Source: Hydrogenophaga sp. (lineage in GTDB: Bacteria > Pseudomonadota > Gammaproteobacteria > Burkholderiales > Burkholderiaceae_C). Taken from it: a stretch of DNA of 44,460 bases. A program made the translations under genes and the position numbers. Shown piece by piece: positions 7,750 to 17,004 of this stretch (within the stretch, counting starts at the first letter, position 1; every line of letters begins with the position of its first letter). The stretch is from positions 1 to 44,460 of the forward strand of contig JAABQK010000020.1 of NCBI GenBank assembly GCA_011391495.1, in the 5' to 3' direction. Below the pieces are notes generated by a model that made no database searches, was not told the origin of the DNA, and saw only the letters and a program-made list of their open reading frames with translations.

Positions 7750-8154
7750 ATGTCCATGTTCACGATTTTTGGTGTTTCGGGCAGCGCGATCAGCGCGCAG
7801 TCGCAGCGGCTCAACGTGGTCGCCAGCAACCTGGCCAACGCCGACGCCGTGGCCGGTCCGGACGGGCAGAGCTACAAGGCGCGCCAGGTGATGTTCCAGA
7901 CCGTGCCCATGGGCGATCCGGGCAGTGCCGGCGTGAAGGTGCAGGACATCCAGGAGAGCCAGACACCCGGGCGGCGCGTCTTCACGCCCGACCACCCCAG
8001 CGCCGACGCCGACGGCTACGTGACGCACTCCAACGTGAACCCGGTGGAGGAGATGGTCAACATGATCTCGGCCTCCCGTTCGTACCAGAACAACGTCGAA
8101 GTCATGAACACGGCGAAATCGCTGCTGCTCAAAACGCTCCAGATGGGGCAATGA
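7750..8154 (+). CDS. flgC: Flagellar proximal rod protein FlgC
   Basis: Rod component, 134 residues, exactly the usual FlgC length. The N-terminal rod/hook motif is seen as LNVVASNLANADAV at about residues 21-34, and the C-terminal domain as NPVEEMVNMISASRSYQNNVEVMN near 97-120, a strong family signature. The ATG at 7750 follows GAAAGGA. It lies 14 bases before flgD, and the hairpin repeat separates it from flgB. Confidence 0.97.
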   Translation: MSMFTIFGVSGSAISAQSQRLNVVASNLANADAVAGPDGQSYKARQVMFQTVPMGDPGSAGVKVQDIQESQTPGRRVFTPDHPSADADGYVTHSNVNPVEEMVNMISASRSYQNNVEVMNTAKSLLLKTLQMGQ

Positions 8155-8168
8155 AAGGTCTCTGAACC

Positions 8169-8834
8169 ATGTACGCCTCCGCCATTGACACCAGCAGCCT
8201 CGGCACCGCCGTGGGCAGCTCGACCGGCAGCACGTCGGCCAGCAACGCCACGGACCCGGCCGCCTCGCAGGACCGGTTCCTCAAGCTGCTGGTCGCGCAG
8301 CTCAACAACCAGGACCCGCTCAACCCGATGGACAACGCGCAGATGACGACCCAGATGGCGCAGATCAACACGGTCAGCGGCATCCAGGAACTCAACGCCA
8401 CGCTCAAGGGCATGGCGGCCCAGTACAGCGCCATGCAGGCGCTGCAGGGCACCTCGCTGATCGGTCGCGAGGCGCTGGTCGAGGGCAGCCAGCTGGGCTT
8501 TGACGGCAGCGTGGGGAAGGGAGCGATCGCCCTGGACGTGCCGGCCGGCGAGGTGTTCGTGGACATCCTCGGTACCAACGGCGAGCGGCTGGATACCCTC
8601 GACCTGGGCTCGCTCGGCAGCGGCCAGCATGCTTTCGAATGGGATGCGGGCACGCTCGATCCCGCACGCGTGGCCGGCTTCAGCATCCGCGCCACCAACG
8701 CCGGCCAGCCCGTGACCGCGACACCGCTGACGCGGCTCGCCGTCGCGTCCGTCGGTTTCTCTTCCGGCGCCATGAACCTGCAGCTGCAGGACGGTCGCAC
8801 CCTGGCCTACGACCAGGTGCGCGCCTTCATGTAA
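8169..8834 (+). CDS. flgD: Flagellar hook assembly scaffold FlgD
   Basis: Caps the growing hook so that FlgE subunits can assemble, and is discarded later. Of its 221 residues, the N-terminal part (about 35-60) contains the conserved DRFLKLLVAQLNNQDPLNPM block, and the C-terminal half (about 110-215) is the FlgD Ig-like/tudor module, ending in LQDGRTLAYDQVRAF. It starts 14 bases after flgC and is followed by flgE after 72 bases. Confidence 0.97.
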   Translation: MYASAIDTSSLGTAVGSSTGSTSASNATDPAASQDRFLKLLVAQLNNQDPLNPMDNAQMTTQMAQINTVSGIQELNATLKGMAAQYSAMQALQGTSLIGREALVEGSQLGFDGSVGKGAIALDVPAGEVFVDILGTNGERLDTLDLGSLGSGQHAFEWDAGTLDPARVAGFSIRATNAGQPVTATPLTRLAVASVGFSSGAMNLQLQDGRTLAYDQVRAFM

Positions 8835-8906
8835 GCCCGCTTTCGCCACACCGTCTCCAACGCCTCCAACGTTCTCCCCAACCGTTTCCCATCGAAGGAC
8901 TCCACC

Positions 8907-10121
8907 ATGGCTTTCCAGCAAGGACTCTCCGGCCTCAACAGCGCCAGCCGCAACCTGGACGTGATCGGCAACAACATCGCCAACGCCAACAGCGTGGGCA
9001 TGAAGTCGTCGCGCGCCGAATTCGCCGAGCTCTACGCCAACTCGATCAACGCCTCGGGCGGCGGCAACGTGGGCATCGGCGTGGGCGTGAGCACGGTCTC
9101 GCAGCTCTTCACGCAGGGCAACATCACCATCACCGGCAACGAGCTCGACGTGGCGATCAACGGCAACGGTTTCTACGAACTCACCATGCCCGATGGCTCG
9201 CTGTCCTACACCCGGGCCGGCCAGTTCAAGCTCGACCGCGATGGCAACATCGTCACCAACCAGGGCGGGCAGCTCATGGGCTACCCCACCGATCCCGACG
9301 GCAACCGCCTGAGCTTCGAGTCCTTCCCGCTTTCGTTGCCCACCGGCGGCCCGATTCCGGCGCAGCAGACGGCCGAGATCAGCGCCGAATTCAACCTGGA
9401 CGCACGCGCCGTGGTGGCCGCGAGCGCCACGCCGCCCACGCCCCTGAGCACCTACGGCACCTCGCTGGTGGCCTTCGATCCGCAAGGCCTGGAGATTCCG
9501 GTCGGCCTGGCGTTCGAGAAAGTCAGCAACAACCAGTGGAACGTCTACACCAGCGTCAACGGCGCCGACCCGGCGCTGTCCACGCCGTTCACGCTCAACT
9601 TCATGCCCGATGGCACGCTCGACCCGGCCACCGTGGTGCCACCGCTCACGCTGACCTCGCCGAACGACCCGGCGGTGACCTTCCCGGCCACGCTCAACTT
9701 CGGCAACGTGACGCAGTTCGGCACCAGCTTCGCGGTGACCAACCTCAGCCAGGACGGCTACCGCCCGGGCGAACTCACCAGCCTCAAGATCGAGGACAGC
9801 GGAGTCGTGATGGCACGCTACTCCAACGGCCAGTCGCGCGCGGCTGGCCAGATCTCGCTGGTCAATTTCCGCAACGCGCAGGGCCTGTCGCCCACGGGTG
9901 GCGGCAACTGGAGCATGACCTACGCCTCCGGCGACCCGGTGCGCGGCGCGCCCGGTGAAGGCAAGCTGGGCTTCCTGCGCGCCGGTGCGGTGGAGGACTC
10001 CAACGTGGATCTCACCTCCGAGCTGGTCAACATGATGACCGCCCAGCGCGCCTACCAGGCCAACGCCCAGACCATCAAGACGCAGGACCAGGTGATGAGC
10101 ACCCTGCTGAACATGAGGTAA
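8907..10121 (+). CDS. flgE: Flagellar hook protein FlgE
   Basis: Main subunit of the hook. The 404-residue product has the N-terminal motif LDVIGNNIANANSVGMKSSR at about residues 18-37 and the C-terminal domain SNVDLTSELVNMMTAQRAYQ near 366-385, both diagnostic. The middle D1/D2 region is Ser/Thr/Asn-rich as usual for surface-exposed hook protein. Start ATG 8907 follows GGA-rich sequence (GAAGGA). It is followed by a 253-base gap of tandem hairpins before flgF. Confidence 0.97.
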   Translation: MAFQQGLSGLNSASRNLDVIGNNIANANSVGMKSSRAEFAELYANSINASGGGNVGIGVGVSTVSQLFTQGNITITGNELDVAINGNGFYELTMPDGSLSYTRAGQFKLDRDGNIVTNQGGQLMGYPTDPDGNRLSFESFPLSLPTGGPIPAQQTAEISAEFNLDARAVVAASATPPTPLSTYGTSLVAFDPQGLEIPVGLAFEKVSNNQWNVYTSVNGADPALSTPFTLNFMPDGTLDPATVVPPLTLTSPNDPAVTFPATLNFGNVTQFGTSFAVTNLSQDGYRPGELTSLKIEDSGVVMARYSNGQSRAAGQISLVNFRNAQGLSPTGGGNWSMTYASGDPVRGAPGEGKLGFLRAGAVEDSNVDLTSELVNMMTAQRAYQANAQTIKTQDQVMSTLLNMR

Positions 10122-10136
10122 GCAGGGCCATGAAGC

Positions 10137-10292
10137 ACCCCCGCCGCGCTGCGCGCGACCCCCTGAAGGGGGCTGAGGACCGCGGCTCCAAGCCTGCCTG
10201 TGCAGGCTTGGACGGAACGATGAGGCTGCGCCTCTGGCGCAGCCGCGGCCTGCAAGGCGCACTGGCGGACCGGCGAAGCCGGTTCCGCGATG
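10137..10292 (+). repeat. Hairpin cluster / intergenic repeat copy 2 (flgE-flgF)
   Basis: Starts like the other copies (CACCCCCGCCG, then CCCCCT-GA-AGGGGG) but carries added hairpins: a perfect 11-bp stem TCCAAGCCTGC / GCAGGCTTGGA with a CTGT loop (10187-10212), a perfect 9-bp stem GGCTGCGCC / GGCGCAGCC with a TCT loop (10224-10244), and ACCGGC-GAA-GCCGGT. CGAAG-GCA-CTTCG follows just outside. No T tract follows any of them, so they do not look like terminators. Confidence 0.75.
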
Positions 10293-10374
10293 CCCATGGA
10301 CGAAGGCACTTCGTTCGGTGCGCGGCAGGCTTCAGACGCACCGTTCCTCCCATCACGTCCAACCGGAGCCTCGC

Positions 10375-11112
10375 ATGGACCGCATGATCTACACCGCCAT
10401 GACCGGCGCCAGCGCGGCACAGCACCGCCAGCAGCTGCTGTCGAACAACCTGGCCAACGCGTCGACGCCGGGCTTTCGTGCCGAGCTTTCCACTTTCCGC
10501 GCCGTGCCGATCCGCGGCGACGGCGCGAGCACGCGGGTGTTCGCGCTGGAAGCCACCGCCGGCCACTCCGATGCGGCGGGTCCGGTCACCAGCACCGGCC
10601 GCAACCTCGACGTGGCCGCACGCGGCAATGCCTACTTCGCGCTGCAGGCGCTCGACGGCACCGAGGCCTACACCCGCGGTGGTGCGCTGGAAGTCAGCAC
10701 CGACGGCACGGTGGTCAATCCCCAGGGCCTGCCCATGCTGGGTGACGGTGGACCGCTGGTGGCACCGGCCAACGCGCAACTCGACATCGGGGAAGACGGT
10801 ACCGTCACCGCCCGAGTGAGCAACCAGCCGCCGCAGGCGCTCGGCAAGCTCAAGCTGGTCACGCCCGACGCCGACAACCGCCTGCAGCGCGGTGGCGACG
10901 GCCTGTTCCGCGGCCCGCAGGGCGACCCGCTGCCGGCCGATGCCACGGCACGCCTGCAAAGCGGCGCGCTGGAGGGCAGCAACGTGAACCCCATCGAGGC
11001 CATGGTGGGCATGATCGCCGTCGCGCGCCAGTTCGAGGTGCAGATGCGCATGCTGCAGAACGGCGAAGCCAACGACAAGACCGCCAGCCAGCTGCTCAGC
11101 ATGAACGGCTGA
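10375..11112 (+). CDS. flgF: Flagellar proximal rod protein FlgF
   Basis: Rod protein of 245 residues. The start [16 protein letters not shown] and the motif [19 protein letters not shown] (about 21-39) are typical for FlgF, as is the C-terminal [20 protein letters not shown] block. ATG at 10375 is chosen because CCGGAG lies 7-10 bases before it; a frame-open start at 10318 would add non-conserved residues from the hairpin region. flgG follows after 23 bases. Confidence 0.96.
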   Translation: MDRMIYTAMTGASAAQHRQQLLSNNLANASTPGFRAELSTFRAVPIRGDGASTRVFALEATAGHSDAAGPVTSTGRNLDVAARGNAYFALQALDGTEAYTRGGALEVSTDGTVVNPQGLPMLGDGGPLVAPANAQLDIGEDGTVTARVSNQPPQALGKLKLVTPDADNRLQRGGDGLFRGPQGDPLPADATARLQSGALEGSNVNPIEAMVGMIAVARQFEVQMRMLQNGEANDKTASQLLSMNG

Positions 11113-11135
11113 TTCCCTTTCTTTCGGAGAAGACC

Positions 11136-11918
11136 ATGATCAATTCGCTGTGGATTTCCAAGACCGGCATGCAGGCCCAGCAGACCCAGCTGGACGTGAT
11201 ATCCAACAACCTGGCCAATACGTCCACCAACGGTTTCAAGCGCGCCAATGCGGTGTTCGAAGACCTGATGTACCAGAACCTGCGCCAGGTGGGCGCCGCG
11301 GCCGACGAGCAGAACACCCTGCCCACCGGCCTGCAGCTGGGCCTGGGGGTGCGCACGGTGGCCACCTCGCGTTCGTTTGCACAGGGCAGCCTGCAGCAGT
11401 CCGGCAACAACCTCGACCTGGCCATCAGTGGCAACGGCTTCCTGCAGGTGACCATGCCCGACGGCACCACCGGCTACACGCGCGACGGCAGCCTGCAGCT
11501 GGATGCCCAGGGCCGCATGGTCACTTCCAGCGGCTTCCCGCTCACGGCCGGCATCACCATACCGGCCGATGCGCAGGGGATCACGGTCTCCAGCGACGGC
11601 GTGGTCTCCGTCAAGCTGCCGGGCAATGCCACGCCTTCGGTGGTGGGCAACATCGAGCTGGCCAACTTCATCAACCCGGCCGGCCTGGAGCCGCGCGGCC
11701 AGAACCTGTTTGCCGAGAGCCAGGCCTCGGGCAACCCGGTCAACGGCGCGCCCGGTTCGCAGGGCATGGGCACGGTGATGCAGGGTTTCGTGGAAACCTC
11801 CAACGTCAACGTGGTGCAGGAGCTGGTGACCATGATCCAGACGCAGCGCGCCTACGAGATGAATTCCAAGGCGATACAGACCTCCGACCAGATGCTGCAG
11901 CGGCTGGCGCAGTTGTAG
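11136..11918 (+). CDS. flgG: Flagellar distal rod protein FlgG
   Basis: Distal rod subunit with the standard length of 260 residues. The N-terminus [20 protein letters not shown] and motif [18 protein letters not shown] are near-invariant for FlgG, and the C-terminus has [20 protein letters not shown]. Start ATG 11136 follows TTTCGGAGAAG. A 178-base gap with repeat copy 3 precedes flgH. Confidence 0.98.
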   Translation: MINSLWISKTGMQAQQTQLDVISNNLANTSTNGFKRANAVFEDLMYQNLRQVGAAADEQNTLPTGLQLGLGVRTVATSRSFAQGSLQQSGNNLDLAISGNGFLQVTMPDGTTGYTRDGSLQLDAQGRMVTSSGFPLTAGITIPADAQGITVSSDGVVSVKLPGNATPSVVGNIELANFINPAGLEPRGQNLFAESQASGNPVNGAPGSQGMGTVMQGFVETSNVNVVQELVTMIQTQRAYEMNSKAIQTSDQMLQRLAQL

Positions 11919-11923
11919 GCCCA

Positions 11924-12010
11924 CCCCCGTCGCTGGCCCACTGTGTGTGGCCGATCCGCCCCTCAAGGGGCGGCGCTGGCGGCCCGGCGAAGCCGGTTCT
12001 GCGGCGTTCT
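11924..12010 (+). repeat. Intergenic hairpin repeat, copy 3 (flgG-flgH)
   Basis: Has CACCCCCGTCG, then GCCCCTCAAGGGGC and GGCCCGGCGAAGCCGGTTCTGCGGCGTTCTGG, the same order of elements as the other copies, with a diverged AACACC arm. It follows the flgG stop by only a few bases. Confidence 0.65.
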
Positions 12011-12096
12011 GGATTTTTGGCACTTTCGCCGGCTGCTTGCTTTGCTTTGGTTGCGCTTCTTGTCGTCTGTATCGGTTGGTTGATTGAAAGCTGGAT

Positions 12097-12783
12097 ATGA
12101 AAACCTTCTTGCTCCGTCTGTCTGCGTTGCTGGCCCTGGCCCTGTCGACCACCGGCTGCGAGACGCTGCGGCAGACGCCGCAGGTGGATGTGGTGCCGGT
12201 GACGCCGGTGCGCTTTGCCTCGCCCGCCGAGCCGTCCCGGCCCGCCACCGGCAGCCTGTTTCACACGGCGAGCTACCGCCCGGCGTTCGAGGACCCGCGG
12301 GCGCGCCTGGTGGGTGACAGCCTCACGATCCAGATCACCGAGCGGGTCACCGCGAGCCAGAAGTCGTCGTCCAGCATCGACCGCTCCGCCGATGCCTCGG
12401 CCGCCGTGTCGGCCCTGCCGTTCCTCAAGTCCAGCTCGCTCGGCCGGCTCGACCTGGGCGCCGAGTCGTCCAACAGCTTCGCCGGCAAGGGCAACACCGA
12501 GAGCGCCAACACCTTCTCGGGTTCGATCACCGCCACCGTGCTGGAGGTGCTGCCCAACGGTCATCTGGTGGTGGCGGGCGAGAAGCAGATCGGCGTGAAC
12601 GAGAACGTGGACGTGCTGCGCTTCTCCGGCACGGTGGACCCGCTGCAGATCCGTCCCGGCAACGTGGTGGCCTCGACCCAGGTCGCCAATGCCCGCATCC
12701 AGTCGCGAGGACGCGGCGCGCAGGGCGAAGCGCTCTCAATTGGCTGGCTTGCACGGTTCTTTTTGAGCGTTATCCCGTTCTGA
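12097..12783 (+). CDS. flgH: Flagellar L-ring lipoprotein FlgH
   Basis: Outer-membrane L-ring subunit, 228 residues. The leader LLALALSTTGC gives a lipobox with the lipidated cysteine at residue 20. Conserved FlgH blocks follow: LVGDSLTIQITERVTASQKS (about 70-89), then GSITATVLEVLPNGHLVVAG and the VLRFSGTVDPLQIRPGNVV stretch near 175-195. ATG 12097 is weakly supported by GCTGGAT upstream. flgI follows after 20 bases; its product FlgI forms the P ring beneath. Confidence 0.97.
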   Translation: MKTFLLRLSALLALALSTTGCETLRQTPQVDVVPVTPVRFASPAEPSRPATGSLFHTASYRPAFEDPRARLVGDSLTIQITERVTASQKSSSSIDRSADASAAVSALPFLKSSSLGRLDLGAESSNSFAGKGNTESANTFSGSITATVLEVLPNGHLVVAGEKQIGVNENVDVLRFSGTVDPLQIRPGNVVASTQVANARIQSRGRGAQGEALSIGWLARFFLSVIPF

Positions 12784-12803
12784 GTCTGCCTAGCATTGGG
12801 CTC

Positions 12804-13961
12804 ATGAATTCCGAATTGCTGCCGATCATGGGAACCCCCGCCGCTCGCCGCCGGCTTGTCGGCAGCCTGTTGCTGCTGGCCGCTGCGCTCGGGCTGGGCT
12901 GGCCATTCCAGGCCCAGGCGATCCGCATCAAGGAACTCGCGGCGGTGCAGGGCGTTCGCAGCAACCAGCTGACCGGCTATGGCCTGGTGGTGGGCCTCGA
13001 CGGCACGGGCGACCAGACGACGCAGATGCCCTACACCGCGCAGAGCATGCAGAACACCCTGCAGCAGTTCGGCCTGAGCCTGCCGCCTGGCGCCAGCATG
13101 CAGCTGAAGAACGTGGCGGCGGTGCTGGTCACGGCGCAGCTGCCCGCGTTTGCCCAGCCCGGCCAGGCGATCGACGTCACCGTGTCGTCCATCGGCAACG
13201 CCAAGTCGCTGCGCGGCGGCACGCTCATCACCACGCCGCTCAAGGGCGCCGACGGCCAGATTTACGCGCTGGCCCAGGGCAACCTGCTGGTGGGCGGTGC
13301 GGGCGCCTCGGCCGGCGGCAGCAAGGTGCAGATCAACCACCTGAGCGCGGGTCGCATCCCGGGCGGCGCCCAGGTCGAGCGCAGCGTGCCCACGCCGTTC
13401 GCGCTCGGCGACAGCATCGACCTCGGCCTGAACGCAGCCGATTTCCAGACCGCTCACCGCGTGGCCGACGCCATCAACCGCCAGATCGGTGCGGGAACGG
13501 CCAGCGCGGTGGACGGCCGGGTGGTGCGCCTGCGCGCGCCGGCCGATGCCAACGCCCGCGTGAGCTTTCTGGCCCGGGTGGAGGAGATCCAGCTCGAGAC
13601 CAGCGCACCGGCGGCCAAGGTCATCATCAATTCGCGCACCGGCTCCATCGTGATGAACCAGGCGGTCACGCTCGGCCCCTGCGCCGTGGCGCACGGCAAC
13701 CTGTCGGTCAGCATCAGCTCGACGCCGGTGATCAGCCAGCCCAACCCGCTGTCCACCGGCGGCCAGACCGTGGTGTCCGAGAAGGCCAACATCGCGATCA
13801 GCCAGGACAAGGGATCGCTGATCGAAATGCCCGCGGCCGCGCAGCTGTCGGACGTGGTGCGCGTGCTCAATTCCCTGGGCGCCACGCCACAGGACCTGCT
13901 GGCCATCCTGCAGGCCATCAAGGCATCGGGCGCGATGAACGCCGAACTGGAGGTGATATGA
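12804..13961 (+). CDS. flgI: Flagellar P-ring protein FlgI
   Basis: Periplasmic P-ring subunit of 385 residues with a cleavable Sec signal (LVGSLLLLAAALGLGWPFQA then QA/IRIKEL near 39). The conserved start of the mature protein, RIKELAAVQGVRSNQLTGYG, and the block GLDGTGDQTTQMP are diagnostic, as is the C-terminal LLAILQAIKASGAMNAELEV. Two starts are possible, ATG 12804 and ATG 12828 (eight residues later); neither has a clear ribosome binding site, so the first is kept. FlgA is its assembly chaperone. A 208-base gap with repeat copy 4 precedes flgJ. Confidence 0.97.
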   Translation: MNSELLPIMGTPAARRRLVGSLLLLAAALGLGWPFQAQAIRIKELAAVQGVRSNQLTGYGLVVGLDGTGDQTTQMPYTAQSMQNTLQQFGLSLPPGASMQLKNVAAVLVTAQLPAFAQPGQAIDVTVSSIGNAKSLRGGTLITTPLKGADGQIYALAQGNLLVGGAGASAGGSKVQINHLSAGRIPGGAQVERSVPTPFALGDSIDLGLNAADFQTAHRVADAINRQIGAGTASAVDGRVVRLRAPADANARVSFLARVEEIQLETSAPAAKVIINSRTGSIVMNQAVTLGPCAVAHGNLSVSISSTPVISQPNPLSTGGQTVVSEKANIAISQDKGSLIEMPAAAQLSDVVRVLNSLGATPQDLLAILQAIKASGAMNAELEVI

Positions 13962-13963
13962 AC

Positions 13964-14042
13964 CACCCCCGCCGTGCCTCGCACGACCCCCTCAAGGGGG
14001 CAACACCTGCGGCCTGGCAAAGCCAGTTCCGCGGTGTTCCCG
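13964..14042 (+). repeat. Intergenic hairpin repeat, copy 4 (flgI-flgJ)
   Basis: The cleanest copy: ACCCCCGCCGTGCC, GACCCCCTCAAGGGGGC, AACACCTGCGG, CCTGGCAAAGCCAG, then TTCCGCGGTGTTCCCGG. AACACC-GCGG pairs with CCGC-GGTGTT and encloses CTGGC-AAA-GCCAG, giving a nested stem-loop. Confidence 0.8.
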
Positions 14043-14169
14043 GGTTGATGCACTTCGCCCCGGTCGGACGTCTTGCCCCTTCCGCCATCCGATCCTCTGC
14101 AACCGGCATGTTGCGCGTGGAAGCCGTCGCCCATCGCCGCCGCGCCAACGCTGGCTTCGGGAGAGCGGC

Positions 14170-15051
14170 GTGAGCAGCCTGTCCATGTCCACCCAGGGCC
14201 TGGCCGCCGACCCGAGTGCGCTCAATGCGCTGCGTTATGGCAGCGGTGCAGCGGGCGCCAAGGGTGACAAGGCGGCGCTGAAGGAAGCGGCGAAACAGTT
14301 CGAATCGCTCTTCATGCGCGAGCTCATCAAGAGCATGCGCGAGGCGACGCAGAAGTCCGGCCTGATGGACGGCGAGGGCAGCGACCTCGGCACCGACCTG
14401 CTGGACCAGCAGTTCGCGGTGCAGCTCTCGGGCCTGCCCGGCGGCCTGTCCGAAGCCATCGAACGCCAGCTCGGGCAGCAGATCGCGCCGGGTACCGCGG
14501 GTCCAGCCGCGGACGGCGCCAGCCGTGCCCTGCCACGCGCGGCCGAGGCCAGCACGGTCGGCCGCGTCAGCGCCGGTCCGCGCCAGGAAGGTTTTGTGGC
14601 GCAGCACAGCCAGGCGGCGGCGGCGGTGGCGCGCGAGTCGGGCATTCCGGCGAGCTACATGATCGGTCAGGCCGGCCACGAGACCGGCTGGGGCCGGAGC
14701 GAAATCCGCCACAGCGACGGCACGCCGTCGTTCAACCTGTTCGGCATCAAGGCCACGGGCGGCTGGAAGGGCAAGGTCGCCGAGATCACCACCACCGAAT
14801 ACGTGAACGGCGAGCCGCGCAAGGTCACCGCCAAATTCCGCGCCTACGACTCGTATGCCGACTCGTTTCGCGACTACGCGCGCCTGATCAGCCAGAGCCC
14901 GCGCTACGACCAGGCGATGGACCAGATCGGTTCGGTGCACGGCTTCGCCAGCGGCCTGCAGAAGGCCGGCTACGCCACCGACCCGCAGTACGCGGCTAAG
15001 CTCAGCCGCGCCATCAACACCACGCTGAACCTGCAGCGGGCCCAGGGCTGA
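14170..15051 (+). CDS. flgJ: Rod cap and peptidoglycan hydrolase FlgJ
   Basis: Two-domain protein of 293 residues. The N-terminal rod-capping domain (about 30-105) has KEAAKQFESLFMRELIKSMR. The C-terminal domain (about 140-290) is a family 73 N-acetylglucosaminidase/muramidase with the GQAGHETGWGRSEI motif, so E171 is the likely catalytic acid; it opens a hole in peptidoglycan for the rod. A GTG start at 14170 is supported by GGGAGAG at about 14159-14165; an internal ATG at codon 6 is the alternative. flgK follows after 16 bases. Confidence 0.96.
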   Translation: MSSLSMSTQGLAADPSALNALRYGSGAAGAKGDKAALKEAAKQFESLFMRELIKSMREATQKSGLMDGEGSDLGTDLLDQQFAVQLSGLPGGLSEAIERQLGQQIAPGTAGPAADGASRALPRAAEASTVGRVSAGPRQEGFVAQHSQAAAAVARESGIPASYMIGQAGHETGWGRSEIRHSDGTPSFNLFGIKATGGWKGKVAEITTTEYVNGEPRKVTAKFRAYDSYADSFRDYARLISQSPRYDQAMDQIGSVHGFASGLQKAGYATDPQYAAKLSRAINTTLNLQRAQG

Positions 15052-15067
15052 AACCCGGAAGAACGCC

Positions 15068-16984
15068 ATGTCCGCCGCGCTGAACATCGGAACCCGTGCC
15101 CTCACCACCAACCTGGCGGCCTTGCAGGTCATCGGGCACAACATTGCCAACGTCAACACCGAAGGCTATTCGCGGCAGAACGTCCAGCTGCAGATTTCCG
15201 ACTACCAGCAGTTCGGCAACGGCTTCTTCGGCAAGGGCGTGGAGATCAACACCGTCACGCGCGCGCACGACGCCTACCTGACGCGTGAAGCCTCGCTGGC
15301 CAAGTCGGTCGCCTCGGCCGACAGCCTGGTGCTGTCCAAGCTCAAGCAGCTGGAAGATGTGTTTCCGATTGGCGAGGCCGGTCTGGGCGCCGCCATGAAC
15401 GACATGCTCAACGCCTGGTCGGACGTGGCGTCCTCGCCGGGCAACCTCACCGCGCGCGTGGTGGTGATCGCCCGCGCCGAGGAACTGGCGGCGCGCATGC
15501 GCAACACCGCCGGGCAGATGGATGGGCTGAAACAGAGCAGCGAGCTGCAGGTGGAAGGCACGGTCAACACCGTCAACCAGCTGGCGAAAGACCTGGCGGC
15601 GGTGAACCAGCGCATCATCGAGACGCAGGGCCAGACCCACACGCCCAACGACCTGCTGGACCAGCGCGACCAGCTGCTCAGCCAGATCAACCAGTACATC
15701 CAGACCACCACCGTGCCCGCCGATGACGGCACGGTCAGCGTCTTCGTGGGTGGCAGCCAGCCGCTGGTGCTGGGCCAGCGCGCCAACAGCCTGGCCATGA
15801 CACGCGACGCCACCGACTCCTCGCGCGTCGGGCTGTCCTTCGTGCAGGGCGGGGTGGCCACCGCGCTGGACGACGCGGTGCTCGGCGGCGGCGAACTCGC
15901 CGGCCTCATGACCTTCCTGCACCAGGACCTGCCGGACCTGCAGAACCAGCTGGGTCGCATGGCGCTGGCGCTGGCCACCGAAATGAACGAGCAGCAGAGC
16001 CTGGGCATCGACCTGAAAGGCGTGGCCGGTGCCGACTTCTTCGTGCCGCCAGCACAGGCGCCCGGCCTGCCCGCGCCCACCAACACCGGCAACGCCACGA
16101 TCAGCGCCGCGGTGGCCGACCCGACCGCCCTGGTCGCGTCCGACTACGAGCTGCGCTTCGATGCCGCCGGCGTGAATGTGGTTCGACTGAGCGACGGGCA
16201 GACCACGTCGTTTGCGAGCCTGCCCGCCGAAGTGGACGGCCTGAGCTTCGAACTGGACGCCGGAGCCGCCGCCGTGGGCGACCGCTTCCTGGTGCGTCCC
16301 TACGCGGCGGCCGCGCGCGACCTGAACATGGCCATCAGCGCGCCCGACCGCCTGGCCGCCGCCAGCCCGGTGCTGGTCGAACCGGGGTCGGCCAACAGCG
16401 GCGGCCTGAGCGTGGAGAACCTCTACGCCGTCAGACCCTCGGCCAACCTGACCGACACGGTGACCCTGACCTTCCTGGCCGATGGCAGTTTCACCACCAA
16501 CGCCCTGGACCCAGCCAACCCGCCGCCCGACAACCCCGGTCCGCCCCCCAGCTACAACTACGTGCCCGGTCAACGCATCGAGCTCAACGGCTGGAGCCTG
16601 TCGCTCCGGGGCAGCCCCACCGCGGGCGACAGCTTCACCGTCTCCGCCGCGCCACTCGGCTCCACCCAGCAGAACGCCGGCAATGCCAGCGCCGTGCTGG
16701 CCCTGCGCGAGCAGCCCACGTTTGACGGTGTGCCCCTGGCCGACGGCTACGCCAGCCTCTTTTCCGCGCTCGGCACCCGGGTGCAGGGGGCGCAGTTCGC
16801 GTCGGCCTTCACCGCGCAGGTGGCCACCAGCACCGAGACCGCGCGTGCGGGCATCTCGGGTGTCAACCTGGACGAAGAGGCCGCGCGGCTGCTGCAGTTC
16901 CAGCAGTCCTACCAGGCGGCGGCGAAGTTCCTGCAGATTGCGCAAAGCACCTTCGACACCCTGCTGCAGACCGTGGGTCGCTGA
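15068..16984 (+). CDS. flgK: Hook-filament junction protein FlgK (HAP1)
   Basis: First junction protein between hook and filament, 638 residues. The N-terminal motif VIGHNIANVNTEGYSRQNV (about 19-37) and C-terminal SGVNLDEEAARLLQFQQSYQ (about 598-617) are FlgK signatures. The central variable region includes a Pro/Asn-rich stretch (DPANPPPDNPGPPPSYNY, about residues 480-497) not common to the family core. Exported with help from FlgN. No sigma-28 promoter is seen in the 16-base gap after flgJ, so expression with the middle-class operon is likely. Confidence 0.97.
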   Translation: MSAALNIGTRALTTNLAALQVIGHNIANVNTEGYSRQNVQLQISDYQQFGNGFFGKGVEINTVTRAHDAYLTREASLAKSVASADSLVLSKLKQLEDVFPIGEAGLGAAMNDMLNAWSDVASSPGNLTARVVVIARAEELAARMRNTAGQMDGLKQSSELQVEGTVNTVNQLAKDLAAVNQRIIETQGQTHTPNDLLDQRDQLLSQINQYIQTTTVPADDGTVSVFVGGSQPLVLGQRANSLAMTRDATDSSRVGLSFVQGGVATALDDAVLGGGELAGLMTFLHQDLPDLQNQLGRMALALATEMNEQQSLGIDLKGVAGADFFVPPAQAPGLPAPTNTGNATISAAVADPTALVASDYELRFDAAGVNVVRLSDGQTTSFASLPAEVDGLSFELDAGAAAVGDRFLVRPYAAAARDLNMAISAPDRLAAASPVLVEPGSANSGGLSVENLYAVRPSANLTDTVTLTFLADGSFTTNALDPANPPPDNPGPPPSYNYVPGQRIELNGWSLSLRGSPTAGDSFTVSAAPLGSTQQNAGNASAVLALREQPTFDGVPLADGYASLFSALGTRVQGAQFASAFTAQVATSTETARAGISGVNLDEEAARLLQFQQSYQAAAKFLQIAQSTFDTLLQTVGR

Positions 16985-17004
16985 CCGATCCGAAAGGGCA
17001 TGCC

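Noticed and set aside
10187..10212. The 11-bp hairpin as a terminator after flgE
   Set aside because: No T tract follows on either strand, and flgF continues the operon.
8016..10262. A 748-codon minus-strand open frame opposite flgC, flgD and flgE
   Set aside because: Shadow of well-supported flagellar genes; composition is biased and no family is recognisable.
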